From positions 1 through 13,604 of the forward strand of contig JANQRM010000215.1 of NCBI GenBank assembly GCA_028284565.1: a DNA stretch of 13,604 nt, read 5' to 3'. The position numbers and the translations under genes are program-made. Below are positions 6,213 through 13,500 of this stretch, one piece after another. The notes under the pieces were generated by a model. The model ran no database searches. It was not told the origin of the DNA and saw only the letters and a program-made list of their open reading frames with translations. Every line of letters begins with the position of its first letter. Position 1 is the first letter of the stretch. This stretch comes from Anaerolineae bacterium. GTDB taxonomy: Bacteria; Chloroflexota; Anaerolineae; Aggregatilineales; Phototrophicaceae.

Positions 6213-6938
6213 TCACCCCACCTTTTCGATAATATGCGTTTGGAAAGCCCGCGATGCCCACAAAGTCAGCACGACCAATATCACCCCCGTATAGATGAAG
6301 GCATACAGCCACTCTTCCGTCGTCAATGGCACAAACGCCCCTTTCATCAACATCGTCGGCGCGCTTGTCGGAATGATGAGAAACATCGGACTCACCACCA
6401 CATCCAAAAAATGGAGAAATGGCAACTGCAACAGAGAAGCGACAACCACCAACGGCACGAGGAAATCCGTAATTTTGTCATAGCGTACAATCATGATGAT
6501 ACCAATCAGCGTATACATCACACCCATCGCCACAATCCCAATCAACAAGATGGGGATATTCGGGAGTGCCACCACTTGATTAAAACTGATAATCAGCAAC
6601 GCCCCACCAATCATGATGATGGACTCAATCGTCGCCAATGTCGTCAGCGTGACAATCTTAGACCACAGATACTCCGATGCCCGCAAAGGAGAGACAATCA
6701 TCGCATTGATTGTGCCTTCATCCTTCTCAAAGACAATCATCCCCGCCACATAAAGCAGTGTCGAACCACCCACCACCAGCAACAAAATCACGGGTATGGT
6801 CGAGGCAAATTGTTCTGTACTCAGCAATTGAGACAAAATCACCGCCACCAATGCCCCCACCCCAATGCCAATAGCATACAGCCGATTGCGTACCTGTACC
6901 GTTACATCCAACTTCATCGTATTCATCAGCCGAGTCAT
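6213..6938 (-). CDS. ABC-2 type exporter permease (first)
   Basis: This 241-residue membrane protein is the partner of the next permease. Hydrophobic helices include LYAIGIGVGALVAVILSQLL (about 19-38), TIPVILLLVVGGSTLLYVAG, ATIESIIMIGGALLIISF, IPILLIGIVAMGVMYTLIGII, FLVPLVVVASLLQLPFLHFL and LYAFIYTGVILVVLTLWA. The coupling segment VFEKDEGTINAMIVSPLR (about 68-85) is the conserved ABC-2 signature and matches the equivalent stretch in the second permease. The start ATG at 6938-6936 overlaps the ATPase stop in an ATGA arrangement, which indicates translational coupling. Together with the second permease and the ATPase it should form a heteromeric exporter in the cytoplasmic membrane. The closest annotated type I recall is the fluoroquinolone-exporter-like permease; the actual substrate is not shown. 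Confidence 0.9.
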   Translation of the reverse strand: MTRLMNTMKLDVTVQVRNRLYAIGIGVGALVAVILSQLLSTEQFASTIPVILLLVVGGSTLLYVAGMIVFEKDEGTINAMIVSPLRASEYLWSKIVTLTTLATIESIIMIGGALLIISFNQVVALPNIPILLIGIVAMGVMYTLIGIIMIVRYDKITDFLVPLVVVASLLQLPFLHFLDVVVSPMFLIIPTSAPTMLMKGAFVPLTTEEWLYAFIYTGVILVVLTLWASRAFQTHIIEKVG

Positions 6939-7798
6939 GCGCTTAACTCCTGTCCTGTCACGTCGATGAAGATGTTCTCCAGTGTCGTCTCCTGGGTATG
7001 GATGGTCTCAATCCGATGAGCTGATTTGAGCAAATGCAGGAAGTCGTTGTTCTCGCCCAGCCCATCCAATGCAAATTCTTGATGTTGTGTCTCTTCTGCA
7101 CCGTTCAGGTATTCCACCTGCACCTGACGCTTGCCATATTGCTTCTTGAGCGTTGATGGTGTATCCACCAGACTCAAATTCCCTTGGGTGATAAAACCCA
7201 CGCGGTCACACAGCTCATCCGCAACCATCATATTGTGTGTCGTGATAAACACCGTCATTCCGCGCTGACGCAAATCGAGGATGAAGTCTTTGATATTCCG
7301 CGCATTCACAGGGTCAAGACCACTCGTCGGCTCATCCAAAAACAGCACCTTCGGCTGATGAATCAAACTCCGCGCCACATTCAAGCGCACTTTCATCCCC
7401 TTGCTATACTCCGCCACCCGCTTCTCAGCATCCTCTTTTAGCCCCACACGCTCCAATAGCTCCATTGGATTGGCAGTCTCACGACTATAAAGCGAACGGA
7501 AATAATTCAGGTTTTCCAATGCTGTCAGTTTGAGATAGTGATTCGGTAGTTCAAAGGACACGCCAATCTGCTCATAATAGTCCTGCCCCCAGCCACTGAC
7601 CTCCTTGTTCATCACTTGGATGCTTCCCCCGTAGCCCTTCAGCAACCCGATGAGAATCTTCTGCGTCGTGGATTTCCCTGCCCCAGAAGGACCTAGAAAG
7701 CCAAATATCTCACCCTCTGCAATCTCAAAATTCAGCCCATGAAGCGTCTCTTGGCTGGCTTTGGGATAGGTATACGTTAAATTGTTAACCTTAATCAT
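6935..7798 (-). CDS. ABC exporter ATP-binding subunit
   Basis: This 287-residue cytoplasmic ATPase powers the two downstream ABC-2 permeases. Walker A is GPSGAGKST (residues 36-44). The ABC signature is YSKGMKVRL (131-139), a variant of LSGGQ. Walker B is VLFLDE (151-156), the D-loop SGLD (159-162) and the switch histidine His188 in TTHNM. The Q-loop position reads VSFELPNHY with Glu83 in place of the common glutamine. I recall the same FELPN sequence in drug-exporter ATPases of this subgroup. The C-terminal part (about 210-287) is the usual accessory domain of exporters with ABC-2 permeases. The ATG at 7798 has a strong GGAGG six bases upstream, inside the end of tetR, and the genes overlap by 8 bases. 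This supports coregulation by the TetR protein. Confidence 0.95.
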   Translation of the reverse strand: MIKVNNLTYTYPKASQETLHGLNFEIAEGEIFGFLGPSGAGKSTTQKILIGLLKGYGGSIQVMNKEVSGWGQDYYEQIGVSFELPNHYLKLTALENLNYFRSLYSRETANPMELLERVGLKEDAEKRVAEYSKGMKVRLNVARSLIHQPKVLFLDEPTSGLDPVNARNIKDFILDLRQRGMTVFITTHNMMVADELCDRVGFITQGNLSLVDTPSTLKKQYGKRQVQVEYLNGAEETQHQEFALDGLGENNDFLHLLKSAHRIETIHTQETTLENIFIDVTGQELSA

Positions 7799-8480
7799 CT
7801 TGTTCCTCCAAGCCCATTTGATTTTTCGTCATCGCCACAATTTGTCGCAGAACACTTTTACCAGCTTCCGGGTCGGGGTTAACTGGGGTCAATGCCCTAT
7901 CCATAATCTCACCAATGCCTTCTAGCAGGTCGTCTGTTGGCGGGATATAGTTGGGATTCTTCACCTCATCCATCCCCACCAAGCCATACGCCAGCATATC
8001 CATAATGTGCGCGATCACATTCGCATTCATATCATCCCGTATCGCGCCCGCCTCCTGCATCATCTTCACAAAGGCAAAGCGTGTGTTGTGCTCTTGTTGC
8101 TGGCGGAACAGGTTATCTGGTTTCCGAACATAACTCCCTAGCACATGCATATCCTGTTTGAACATCGCTGACATAAAGGGATTAGCATTCAGCGCAACAA
8201 GCGTATTCTTGTACATCGCCCCAATCGTTCCGCCTTTAGGGTCGGCTTCGAGCAGTGCTAGCCAATGTTCAGCATAGGCTTGCATCTCCCGCAAGAGCAA
8301 CGCCTCAAAGAGTTCATCCTTGCTCTTGAAATGCAGATAAATCGCACCCTTGCTGATGCCCGCTTGGTTGGCAATATCACTCACTGTCGTTTTGTCATAG
8401 CCATAATGCACAATCAACTCCGATGCCGAGTCGAGAATACGTTGTTCGCGTACCTCATTGTCCGATTTAACCGGGTTCAA
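7791..8480 (-). CDS. TetR/AcrR family transcriptional regulator
   Basis: This is a 229-residue one-component repressor. The DNA-binding domain is at about residues 12-60. RILDSASELIVHYGYDKTTV is followed by the recognition helix region SDIANQAGISKGAIYLHFKSKDEL, a textbook TetR pattern. The remaining helical part binds a ligand and mediates dimerisation; its ligand cannot be predicted. The start is TTG (8480-8478), fixed by an excellent GGAGG at 8490-8486 five bases upstream; no in-frame ATG lies near it. It is the first gene of the exporter operon and overlaps the ATPase gene by 8 bases. A promoter and a repeat-rich probable operator lie directly upstream. Expected role: autorepression and derepression of the exporter when its substrate or a cue binds. 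Confidence 0.95.
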   Translation of the reverse strand: MNPVKSDNEVREQRILDSASELIVHYGYDKTTVSDIANQAGISKGAIYLHFKSKDELFEALLLREMQAYAEHWLALLEADPKGGTIGAMYKNTLVALNANPFMSAMFKQDMHVLGSYVRKPDNLFRQQQEHNTRFAFVKMMQEAGAIRDDMNANVIAHIMDMLAYGLVGMDEVKNPNYIPPTDDLLEGIGEIMDRALTPVNPDPEAGKSVLRQIVAMTKNQMGLEEQDD

Positions 8481-8490
8481 ACTTGCCTCC

Positions 8491-8522
8491 TGACCAAATG
8501 ACCAAATTCTTATAATGGGTCA
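8491..8522. promoter_or_regulatory. probable TetR operator
   Basis: Two head-to-tail TGACCAAA copies (8491-8498 and 8499-8506) sit next to an imperfect palindrome spanning 8499-8522, with outer arms TGACC and GGTCA. The site begins just downstream of the -10 box of the tetR promoter and covers the expected transcription start. A bound repressor would therefore block it. TetR proteins usually bind palindromes of about 15-25 bp next to their own gene. Assignment is by position and symmetry only. Confidence 0.5.
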
Positions 8523-8523
8523 A

Positions 8524-8552
8524 ATTGTATAAATATTCGATGCAAAAGTCAA
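8524..8552 (-). promoter_or_regulatory. sigma70-type promoter of the tetR-exporter operon
   Basis: Read on the minus strand, a -35 box TTGACT (8552-8547) is separated by exactly 17 bases from a -10 box TACAAT (8529-8524). Each matches the consensus at 5 of 6 positions. Transcription would begin near 8517, giving a leader of about 37 bases to the TTG start. The probable operator lies over the start site. Confidence 0.65.
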
Positions 8553-8560
8553 GTGGAATC

Positions 8561-8587
8561 AAAAAACCTCCTCAAAATTAGGGGGCT
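8561..8587 (-). terminator. possible intrinsic terminator after the astacin gene
   Basis: On the minus strand CCCCCT (8585-8580) and AGGAGG (8572-8567) pair with one C-A mismatch around a 7-base loop, followed directly by TTTTTT. It lies about 100 bases after the metalloprotease stop and just before the tetR promoter, where a terminator would be useful. The short imperfect stem limits confidence. Confidence 0.4.
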
Positions 8588-8683
8588 AAATAGAATACGC
8601 TACAAACAGTATGATTATTAGTTGCTAGATAGATTTCTGATAACGAGTTTAGAGTTACCATCAATAGTATATTATTTTTTACT

Positions 8684-9883
8684 TCACTCGTACCAAAGTC
8701 GTATAATAATTTTGTTATTAATCAGAGCGAATAGTTGAGAACCTTTAGCTTCAATTGATTGTATTCCTCGAATTTTCCCATGTCGTTGCCATACTGATTT
8801 GGATTGTGACCATAAAGTACCATTACCATGAACTTGAAAAAGTCGTTCATTTGTTGCGGCCAATGCCTCTACCGCATGCGGGCGCCCGTCTGCCTCACCC
8901 CAGTAGTTTGGATCACCTTTATGTGTGTTTCTCCATATTTTGCCTCCGTCAATCACCTGATACAAATTGTCCCCGGCAGCCGCAAGATGCTTCACGCCAT
9001 GCGGACGCCCATCCGATATCGTCCAATAGTTTGGATCACCTTTATGTGTGTTTCTCCATATTTTGCCTCCATCAATCACCTGATACAAGTTGTCCCCGGC
9101 AGCCGCAAGATGCTTCACGCCATGCGGACGCCCATCCGATATCGTCCATTCAGAATCAGTGTAGCGAAAAATTCTTCCATTAAGTAATGCTTTATATACA
9201 GTACCTAAATCATCAACAGCAATGTATCTAATGTCCATTTCATATTTATCAAAATATATGCTGTTTGCACCAGCTATATCGTAATCACTTAGACCAACTC
9301 TCTGACCCATTCCCGTTGCCATGCCAGAATCTTTCACATGCACTGGCTGACCCTTTAAAGCAATCATGTTTTCACCGTCTGGTAAATAATGCATTATTGA
9401 ATGGACATCATATGGTGTGTAAATCGTGTAATCCTCTCCTATTGCGTAATTGTATTCAGATGATTTAACATTAATATATGCACCTCGATCTGGACGCTGA
9501 TGCTCATGTTTAAAGCCTACAGAGTGACCAATCTCATGCATAACAACTCCTACGAGACGATTGAATTCATTATCATCAATGTCATCGGATTCATGAACAC
9601 TAAATGCCCCTGATGTCAACGCACAACCGACAACCTGTTTGCCTCCTTGCATTCCAACAGGAGACTGACATTTTGACAGAGTCAGTTCAAATTGTAGATA
9701 GTTACGAACATTCTCTTTCGGATTTAGTTCGCTTAGCTCAATATCCGTATAATTGTTCCAATTCTGAATTGCTTCATATACTATATGTGCTGAAGTTCTA
9801 TTTGATCTTATTTCTGCATCCACTCTGTAGGGTATTTTGCCACCCGGCCACCGCTTGTTGAAATCCTGAATCAGAAAAGCCAT
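8684..9883 (-). CDS. astacin-type (M12A) zinc metalloprotease with C-terminal propeller-like repeats, no leader
   Basis: This 399-residue protein is a zinc endopeptidase. The catalytic domain spans residues about 1-212. It opens with RWPGGKIPY (11-19), which is where mature astacins begin. The zinc site HEIGHSVGFKHEHQRPDR (116-133) supplies three histidines and Glu117. The Met-turn SIMHY (162-166) includes the tyrosine that also contacts zinc, and QRVGLSDYDIAGAN closes the domain. Residues about 217-399 are W...DGRPH.V..LAA..D.LYQV..GGKIW repeats like those in small lectin-type beta propellers. Two copies (246-286 and 287-327) are identical in protein. No signal peptide or propeptide is present, and the ATG at 9883 is fixed by a strong AGGAGG. 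Export is therefore unclear; astacins are normally secreted and activated by prodomain removal. Its flanks and N-terminal coding part are AT-rich, possibly a sign of transfer. Confidence 0.92.
   Translation of the reverse strand: MAFLIQDFNKRWPGGKIPYRVDAEIRSNRTSAHIVYEAIQNWNNYTDIELSELNPKENVRNYLQFELTLSKCQSPVGMQGGKQVVGCALTSGAFSVHESDDIDDNEFNRLVGVVMHEIGHSVGFKHEHQRPDRGAYINVKSSEYNYAIGEDYTIYTPYDVHSIMHYLPDGENMIALKGQPVHVKDSGMATGMGQRVGLSDYDIAGANSIYFDKYEMDIRYIAVDDLGTVYKALLNGRIFRYTDSEWTISDGRPHGVKHLAAAGDNLYQVIDGGKIWRNTHKGDPNYWTISDGRPHGVKHLAAAGDNLYQVIDGGKIWRNTHKGDPNYWGEADGRPHAVEALAATNERLFQVHGNGTLWSQSKSVWQRHGKIRGIQSIEAKGSQLFALINNKIIIRLWYE
8903..9148 (-). repeat. 123-bp tandem duplication inside the metalloprotease gene
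   Basis: Bases 9026-9148 and 8903-9025 are two adjacent 123-bp copies that differ at only three positions (TAT/TAC, GAT/GAC and AAC/AAT codons). All three changes are silent, so both encode the same 41 residues, starting WTISDGRPHGVKHL. A third, clearly diverged unit follows (residues 328-364) and a fourth is degenerate. This indicates a recent duplication or gene conversion in a repeat domain that is under protein-level constraint. Confidence 0.9.
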
Positions 9884-9947
9884 AATTACCTCCTTGACGT
9901 GGGAAGATTTACGAGTTTATTAATATGGCGATAAATGTCTTTCATGA

Positions 9948-9976
9948 ATTTTACATTGTGGTTGAGTTGGCTACAA
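9948..9976 (-). promoter_or_regulatory. candidate promoter of the metalloprotease gene
   Basis: On the minus strand TTGTAG (9976-9971) lies 17 bases before TAAAAT (9953-9948). The -10 matches consensus at 5 of 6 positions and the -35 at only 3 of 6. It would give a leader of about 58 bases before the ATG at 9883. The surrounding 9884-10040 stretch is AT-rich, so chance matches are possible. Confidence 0.35.
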
Positions 9977-10043
9977 ATATTTTAATAGGCTTGTCACCTT
10001 CATCAGAAATAAATTTCCATTACGGTATTTTGACACATGATAA

Positions 10044-10066
10044 AGCCCCTCACAAACGCAGGGGCT
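10044..10066 (-). terminator. intrinsic terminator of the cysteine-repeat protein gene
   Basis: On the minus strand AGCCCCT (10066-10060) and AGGGGCT (10050-10044) form a perfect 7-bp stem around a 9-base loop, followed by TTATC. It begins 27 bases after the stop at 10093. The T tract is short but the stem is GC-rich and well placed. It isolates this gene from the metalloprotease gene downstream. Confidence 0.7.
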
Positions 10067-10092
10067 GTTAGATAGGACGAGGTAGACGACCC

Positions 10093-10851
10093 TTAATTCG
10101 TGATTTCGTCTCGGATAAGTTCTTGACATTCCGTCGGCAACTGATCGAATGTGATACTTTCCCCGTTGGCAATGAAGGTCTCAATCACGGTTCGGCAGAC
10201 TTCTGGAATATGATGGGGACGCAAAGCATCTTGACATTCCTGTGGCAACATATCGGGTGTGACTTCTGCGCCCCTGATGAGCATATGTCCTAGTACCGAT
10301 TGGCAGACAACAGTGATATATTCTGGGCTTAGATAATCTTGGCACTCATCGGGTAACATATCCGGCGTGATGTCTGCCCCACTTGCTATCGCATGTTCCA
10401 GCACCACACGACACACTTCGGGGATAAACTGCGGGCGCAAATACTCCTGACATTCTTCGGGTAGCATATCGGGTGTGATGTCTGCCCCACTTGCTATCGC
10501 ATGTTCCAGCACCACACGACACACTTCGGGAATGAACTCGGGACGCAACAGGTCTAGGCATTCTTCGGGTAGCATATCGGGTGTAACTTCTGCTCCACTC
10601 TCTATCGCATGTTCGAGAACGGCTTGGCAGACAGCGGAGATATGGTGCGGGCGCAGTTCATCCAAACAGGCTTGTGGTAGTTTATCGGGTGTCACCTGTT
10701 GACCGTTGGCGATTAAAGTCTCAATCATTGTCCGACAAACTTCCGGAATGTCCACACCACTGTCGCTATCGTCTTGGGCTAATGCTGGGGCAACTTGAAG
10801 CGATGCGAATACCACGATTAGCCCTGCAAAAAAAACTTTCATGATCTTCAT
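10093..10851 (-). CDS. secreted protein of six 36-residue two-cysteine repeats, function unknown
   Basis: I do not recognise the family. The 252-residue protein has a clear signal peptide (MKIMKVFFAGLIVVFASL..., probable cleavage after Ala25 in APALA-QDD) and a short acidic linker. Six 36-residue units then run from residue 35 to the end. The unit consensus is IPEVCRxVLEHAIASGAxIT then PDMLPEECQxxLRPxx. Cysteines fall at unit positions 5 and 28 in every copy, giving 12 in total, and PDxLPxEC is nearly invariant. Each unit looks like two short helices joined by a turn, probably tied by disulfides outside the cell. The first and last units share an IPEVCRT.IET.IANG variant, as capping units might. 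The start is ATG 10851, with AGGGAG nine bases upstream favouring it over the ATG three codons later. It is a single gene with its own terminator. Confidence 0.85.
   Translation of the reverse strand: MKIMKVFFAGLIVVFASLQVAPALAQDDSDSGVDIPEVCRTMIETLIANGQQVTPDKLPQACLDELRPHHISAVCQAVLEHAIESGAEVTPDMLPEECLDLLRPEFIPEVCRVVLEHAIASGADITPDMLPEECQEYLRPQFIPEVCRVVLEHAIASGADITPDMLPDECQDYLSPEYITVVCQSVLGHMLIRGAEVTPDMLPQECQDALRPHHIPEVCRTVIETFIANGESITFDQLPTECQELIRDEITN
10102..10749 (-). repeat. six tandem 108-bp coding repeats
   Basis: The units are 10749-10642, 10641-10534, 10533-10426, 10425-10318, 10317-10210 and 10209-10102, all 36 codons with no indels. Units 3 and 4 are the most alike (31 of 36 residues, long identical DNA runs such as CTTGCTATCGCATG on the plus strand), which suggests the most recent duplication is in the middle. 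Units 1 and 6 are the most diverged from the centre. Confidence 0.9.
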
Positions 10852-10994
10852 AGGTCGATTCTCCCTTTGGTCTTTGAGTTAATCGAACTCTATGAAAAAT
10901 GTTTTGTCGCCTTATGATGCGAGGGTAAAAACCGTGTAAATTTGCGGGGATTGACTGCTGGGGTTGATTCCATATTAAGTCATTTTAAGCAACT

Positions 10995-11318
10995 TCACTC
11001 TCCGTCGTTCGTTCTCCAGCCAGCATTTCTTATCCCGACTAGAATTTCTGTGAGGCTTTCTATTGTTGAGAACTCAAAGTGAATTCGTGGGATTGTATAA
11101 AACTCAAGCGCAGGTGGATCACTGAGTGCAAAGCGTTTGCCTACATATTTCATACTCTGCCAGATTTCCTCGTCTTTATCTGTCCACCGCGAACCTTTAT
11201 AGTGCTTTACCTCCATCACTTTGTTCTGATGACAGGTTTCAAAGTCAATGAACTGTTGATTACCCTCTTCATCCACATAGGTAATGCCATCTGGCGTGAT
11301 ATCTGTTATTTCTTTCAT
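10995..11318 (-). CDS. small protein of unknown function downstream of guaA
   Basis: I do not recognise this 107-residue protein. It begins MKEITDITPDGITYVDEEGN, continues with a hydrophilic FIDFETCHQNK and an aromatic HYKGSRWTDKDEEIWQSM stretch, and ends with a compact TIESLTEILVGIRNAGW helix. It has no signal peptide or membrane segment, so it is probably a small soluble cytoplasmic protein. I chose ATG 11318, which leaves a 46-base gap after the guaA stop, although no good ribosome-binding site precedes it. The same frame stays open upstream to TTG 11378 and TTG 11414, which would overlap the guaA end. The strand and position suggest cotranscription with xpt-guaA. The coding nature is supported by an open frame with ordinary residue composition. 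Confidence 0.6.
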   Translation of the reverse strand: MKEITDITPDGITYVDEEGNQQFIDFETCHQNKVMEVKHYKGSRWTDKDEEIWQSMKYVGKRFALSDPPALEFYTIPRIHFEFSTIESLTEILVGIRNAGWRTNDGE

Positions 11319-11364
11319 GAAATTATCGTGATGAACTGTTTGCGTACTACCAGTACCTATTCTA

Positions 11365-12918
11365 TCATTCCCATTCAATCGTACCCGGTGGTTTGCTGGT
11401 GATGTCGTAGACAACGCGGTTGACTCCGCCTACCTCATTCACGATGCGAGTGCTGATGGTTGCCAGCAAATTATAAGGCAAGCGCGCCCAATCCGCTGTC
11501 ATGAAGTCATCCGTTGTCACTGCCCGTAGTGCAATTACCTCTTGATACGTCCGTTGGTCGCCCATCACACCGACGCTCTTCACAGGCAGTAATACCGCAA
11601 AACTCTGTGACGTATCATCCCGTAGCAAGCCAGCTTGACCCAATTCATCCAGCAGAATCGCATCTGCAGAACGCAGGGTCTCCAGCCGTTCCCATGTGAT
11701 ATCCCCCAAACAGCGAATTGCCAAGCCAGGACCGGGAAAGGGTTGTCGCCAGACGATGCTATCTGGCAGACCCAAAGCCGAGCCACTTGTACGGACTTCA
11801 TCCTTGAATAAATCCCGCAGGGGTTCGATGAGTTCAAATTGCAAATCGTCCGGCAAGCCACCGACATTGTGATGACTCTTAATAGTGTGGGCGGTTTTGT
11901 GATGCGCGGCACTTTCTATTACATCGGGATAAATCGTCCCCTGCGCGAGAAAACGTATGTCACCCAATTGGCGCGCCTGCTCTGCAAAGACATCAATAAA
12001 GGCACTGCCGATGATTTTGCGTTTGGCTTCCGGTTCGGTGACAGCTTCTAACTGACTCAAAAACTGCTCCGTCGCATCCACCGCCATGAGGTTCATTCCC
12101 TGCTCATGCCGAAAGACCTGCACGACTTGTTCTGGCTCATCTTTCCGCATCATGCCTGTGTTGACAAACACACTTGTCAGTTGCTCACCAATCGCTTGGT
12201 GAATCAACGCCCCTGCCACGGCTGAGTCAACTCCCCCACTCAAAGCCAACAGTACCTTATCCCCGCCCACTTGAGCTTTGATTCTGTCGATGGACTGTTC
12301 AATAAAAGCAGAGGCTGTCCAATGCGCTTGGCAATCGCATATCTTGAAGAGGAAATTGCGTAAGAGGTCAATTCCCTGTGGGGTATGGGAGACTTCGGGA
12401 TGAAATTGCACCCCATAGTAATGACGATTGTGGTCTCCTATCACGGCATAGGGCGAATGTCCCGATTGCGCGAGTGCGACAAAATCAGCAGGCGGTTGCT
12501 CGATACGGTCTCCGTGCGACATCCACACTTGAAGCTCTGATGGCAGATTATCCATCAAGGGGCTTTGTGGCGTGTGTGTGATGGTTGCCTTGCCATATTC
12601 CCGCGCGTCGGATGGTGCGACTTTTCCGCCTAATGCCTGAGTTAGCGCCTGCATCCCATAACAGATACCGAGGATGGGTTGTCTGTTGTTGAGTATGGCT
12701 TTATTCAATTGTGGGGCATCGGGTTCATAGACACTATGAGGTCCACCGGAGAGGATGATTCCGGCGGGCTGATGGGCATGTATCGTGTCGAGGTCAGCAT
12801 CATAGGGCAAAACTTCCGCATAGACCTGTTGCTCCCGGATGCGACGGGCAATCACTTGGGTATATTGGGAGCCATAATCAAGGATGACTATGCCCCTGTA
12901 TTTGAGATTTTGGGTCAT
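11365..12918 (-). CDS. guaA: GMP synthase (glutamine-hydrolysing)
   Basis: This 517-residue protein has the usual length and makes GMP from XMP, ATP and glutamine in the cytoplasm. The N-terminal class I glutamine amidotransferase domain (about 10-192) has SGGPHSVYE (57-65), the catalytic Cys86 in GICYGMQ and the His173/Glu175 pair in [11 protein letters not shown]. The ATP pyrophosphatase domain carries the P-loop [12 protein letters not shown] (SGGVDS 227-232), [12 protein letters not shown] and [10 protein letters not shown]. The C-terminal dimerisation domain includes [15 protein letters not shown] and ends in the canonical [10 protein letters not shown]. The ATG at 12918 is three bases below the xpt stop, and the GGATGA ribosome-binding site lies within the end of xpt, so the two are translationally linked. 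No residue expected for activity is missing. Confidence 0.98.
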   Translation of the reverse strand: MTQNLKYRGIVILDYGSQYTQVIARRIREQQVYAEVLPYDADLDTIHAHQPAGIILSGGPHSVYEPDAPQLNKAILNNRQPILGICYGMQALTQALGGKVAPSDAREYGKATITHTPQSPLMDNLPSELQVWMSHGDRIEQPPADFVALAQSGHSPYAVIGDHNRHYYGVQFHPEVSHTPQGIDLLRNFLFKICDCQAHWTASAFIEQSIDRIKAQVGGDKVLLALSGGVDSAVAGALIHQAIGEQLTSVFVNTGMMRKDEPEQVVQVFRHEQGMNLMAVDATEQFLSQLEAVTEPEAKRKIIGSAFIDVFAEQARQLGDIRFLAQGTIYPDVIESAAHHKTAHTIKSHHNVGGLPDDLQFELIEPLRDLFKDEVRTSGSALGLPDSIVWRQPFPGPGLAIRCLGDITWERLETLRSADAILLDELGQAGLLRDDTSQSFAVLLPVKSVGVMGDQRTYQEVIALRAVTTDDFMTADWARLPYNLLATISTRIVNEVGGVNRVVYDITSKPPGTIEWE

Positions 12919-12921
12919 GGA

Positions 12922-13500
12922 TTATTCATCCAACAACGTAATCGTATCGCCATCCATGCTGATAATCGTCGCCAACGCACGAATCGGCACATCCCATTGG
13001 GCTTGGATGATGTCGCGCCCACCTTCAAAGGTCTTCTCAACCACAATCCCCACGCCAACGAGTTGCGCTTTCGCACTTTTGACCATCCGCGCCAATGCCA
13101 TGAGGGTCTTTCCCGTCGCAAGGAAGTCGTCAATAATCAGCACTCGCTCCCCTTCATGCAAAAACTCCGCCGAGACCAAGAGCATGGTTTCCCCACCTTT
13201 GGTATGACTCGGAGCCGTCTCTAAGAATACGGGACCTGCCATCGTAATCGGCTTCTTCTTGCGTGCATAGACGACTGGAACGCCCATTTCCATCCCAGCA
13301 ATAAGTGCGGGTGCAATCCCCGAAATTTCCGCTGTGAGAATGCGGTCTACTTCCACATCTTGAAATAATCGTGCGAGTTCCTTGCCCATCTCCCCCATCA
13401 ATTGCGGGTCTAGCTGGTGATTCAGGATGCTATCGACCTTCAGGATTCCCCCGCCGAGATTCTGCCCTTCTGCCCGAATACGCTCGACCAATGCCTTCAT
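12922..13500 (-). CDS. xpt: xanthine phosphoribosyltransferase
   Basis: This 192-residue enzyme, of usual length, salvages xanthine to XMP using PRPP. It matches the Xpt/PurR-type phosphoribosyltransferase family: MKALVERIRAEGQ start, GGGILKVDSILNHQLDP (16-32), AEISGIAPALIAG (57-69), ARKKKPITM (79-87) and the PRPP loop VLIIDDFLATGKT (120-132). I chose ATG 13500 because AAGGGG lies five bases upstream of it; the GTG at 13506 would be too close to that site. It is cotranscribed with guaA, which consumes its product. No purine riboswitch core is recognisable in the 104 bases upstream. A possible -10 TAGAAT (13542-13537) has only a poor -35 partner, so the promoter is not resolved. Confidence 0.95.
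   Translation of the reverse strand: MKALVERIRAEGQNLGGGILKVDSILNHQLDPQLMGEMGKELARLFQDVEVDRILTAEISGIAPALIAGMEMGVPVVYARKKKPITMAGPVFLETAPSHTKGGETMLLVSAEFLHEGERVLIIDDFLATGKTLMALARMVKSAKAQLVGVGIVVEKTFEGGRDIIQAQWDVPIRALATIISMDGDTITLLDE

Noticed and set aside
6210..7019. 269-codon plus-strand open frame opposite the exporter genes
   Set aside because: Its protein is dominated by His, Gln, Arg and Asn, typical of an antisense shadow, and it lies wholly over the permease gene and the end of the ATPase gene.
10102..10749. CRISPR-like array at 10102-10749
   Set aside because: The regular 108-base spacing is an in-frame protein repeat with synonymous variation, not short repeats with unique spacers.
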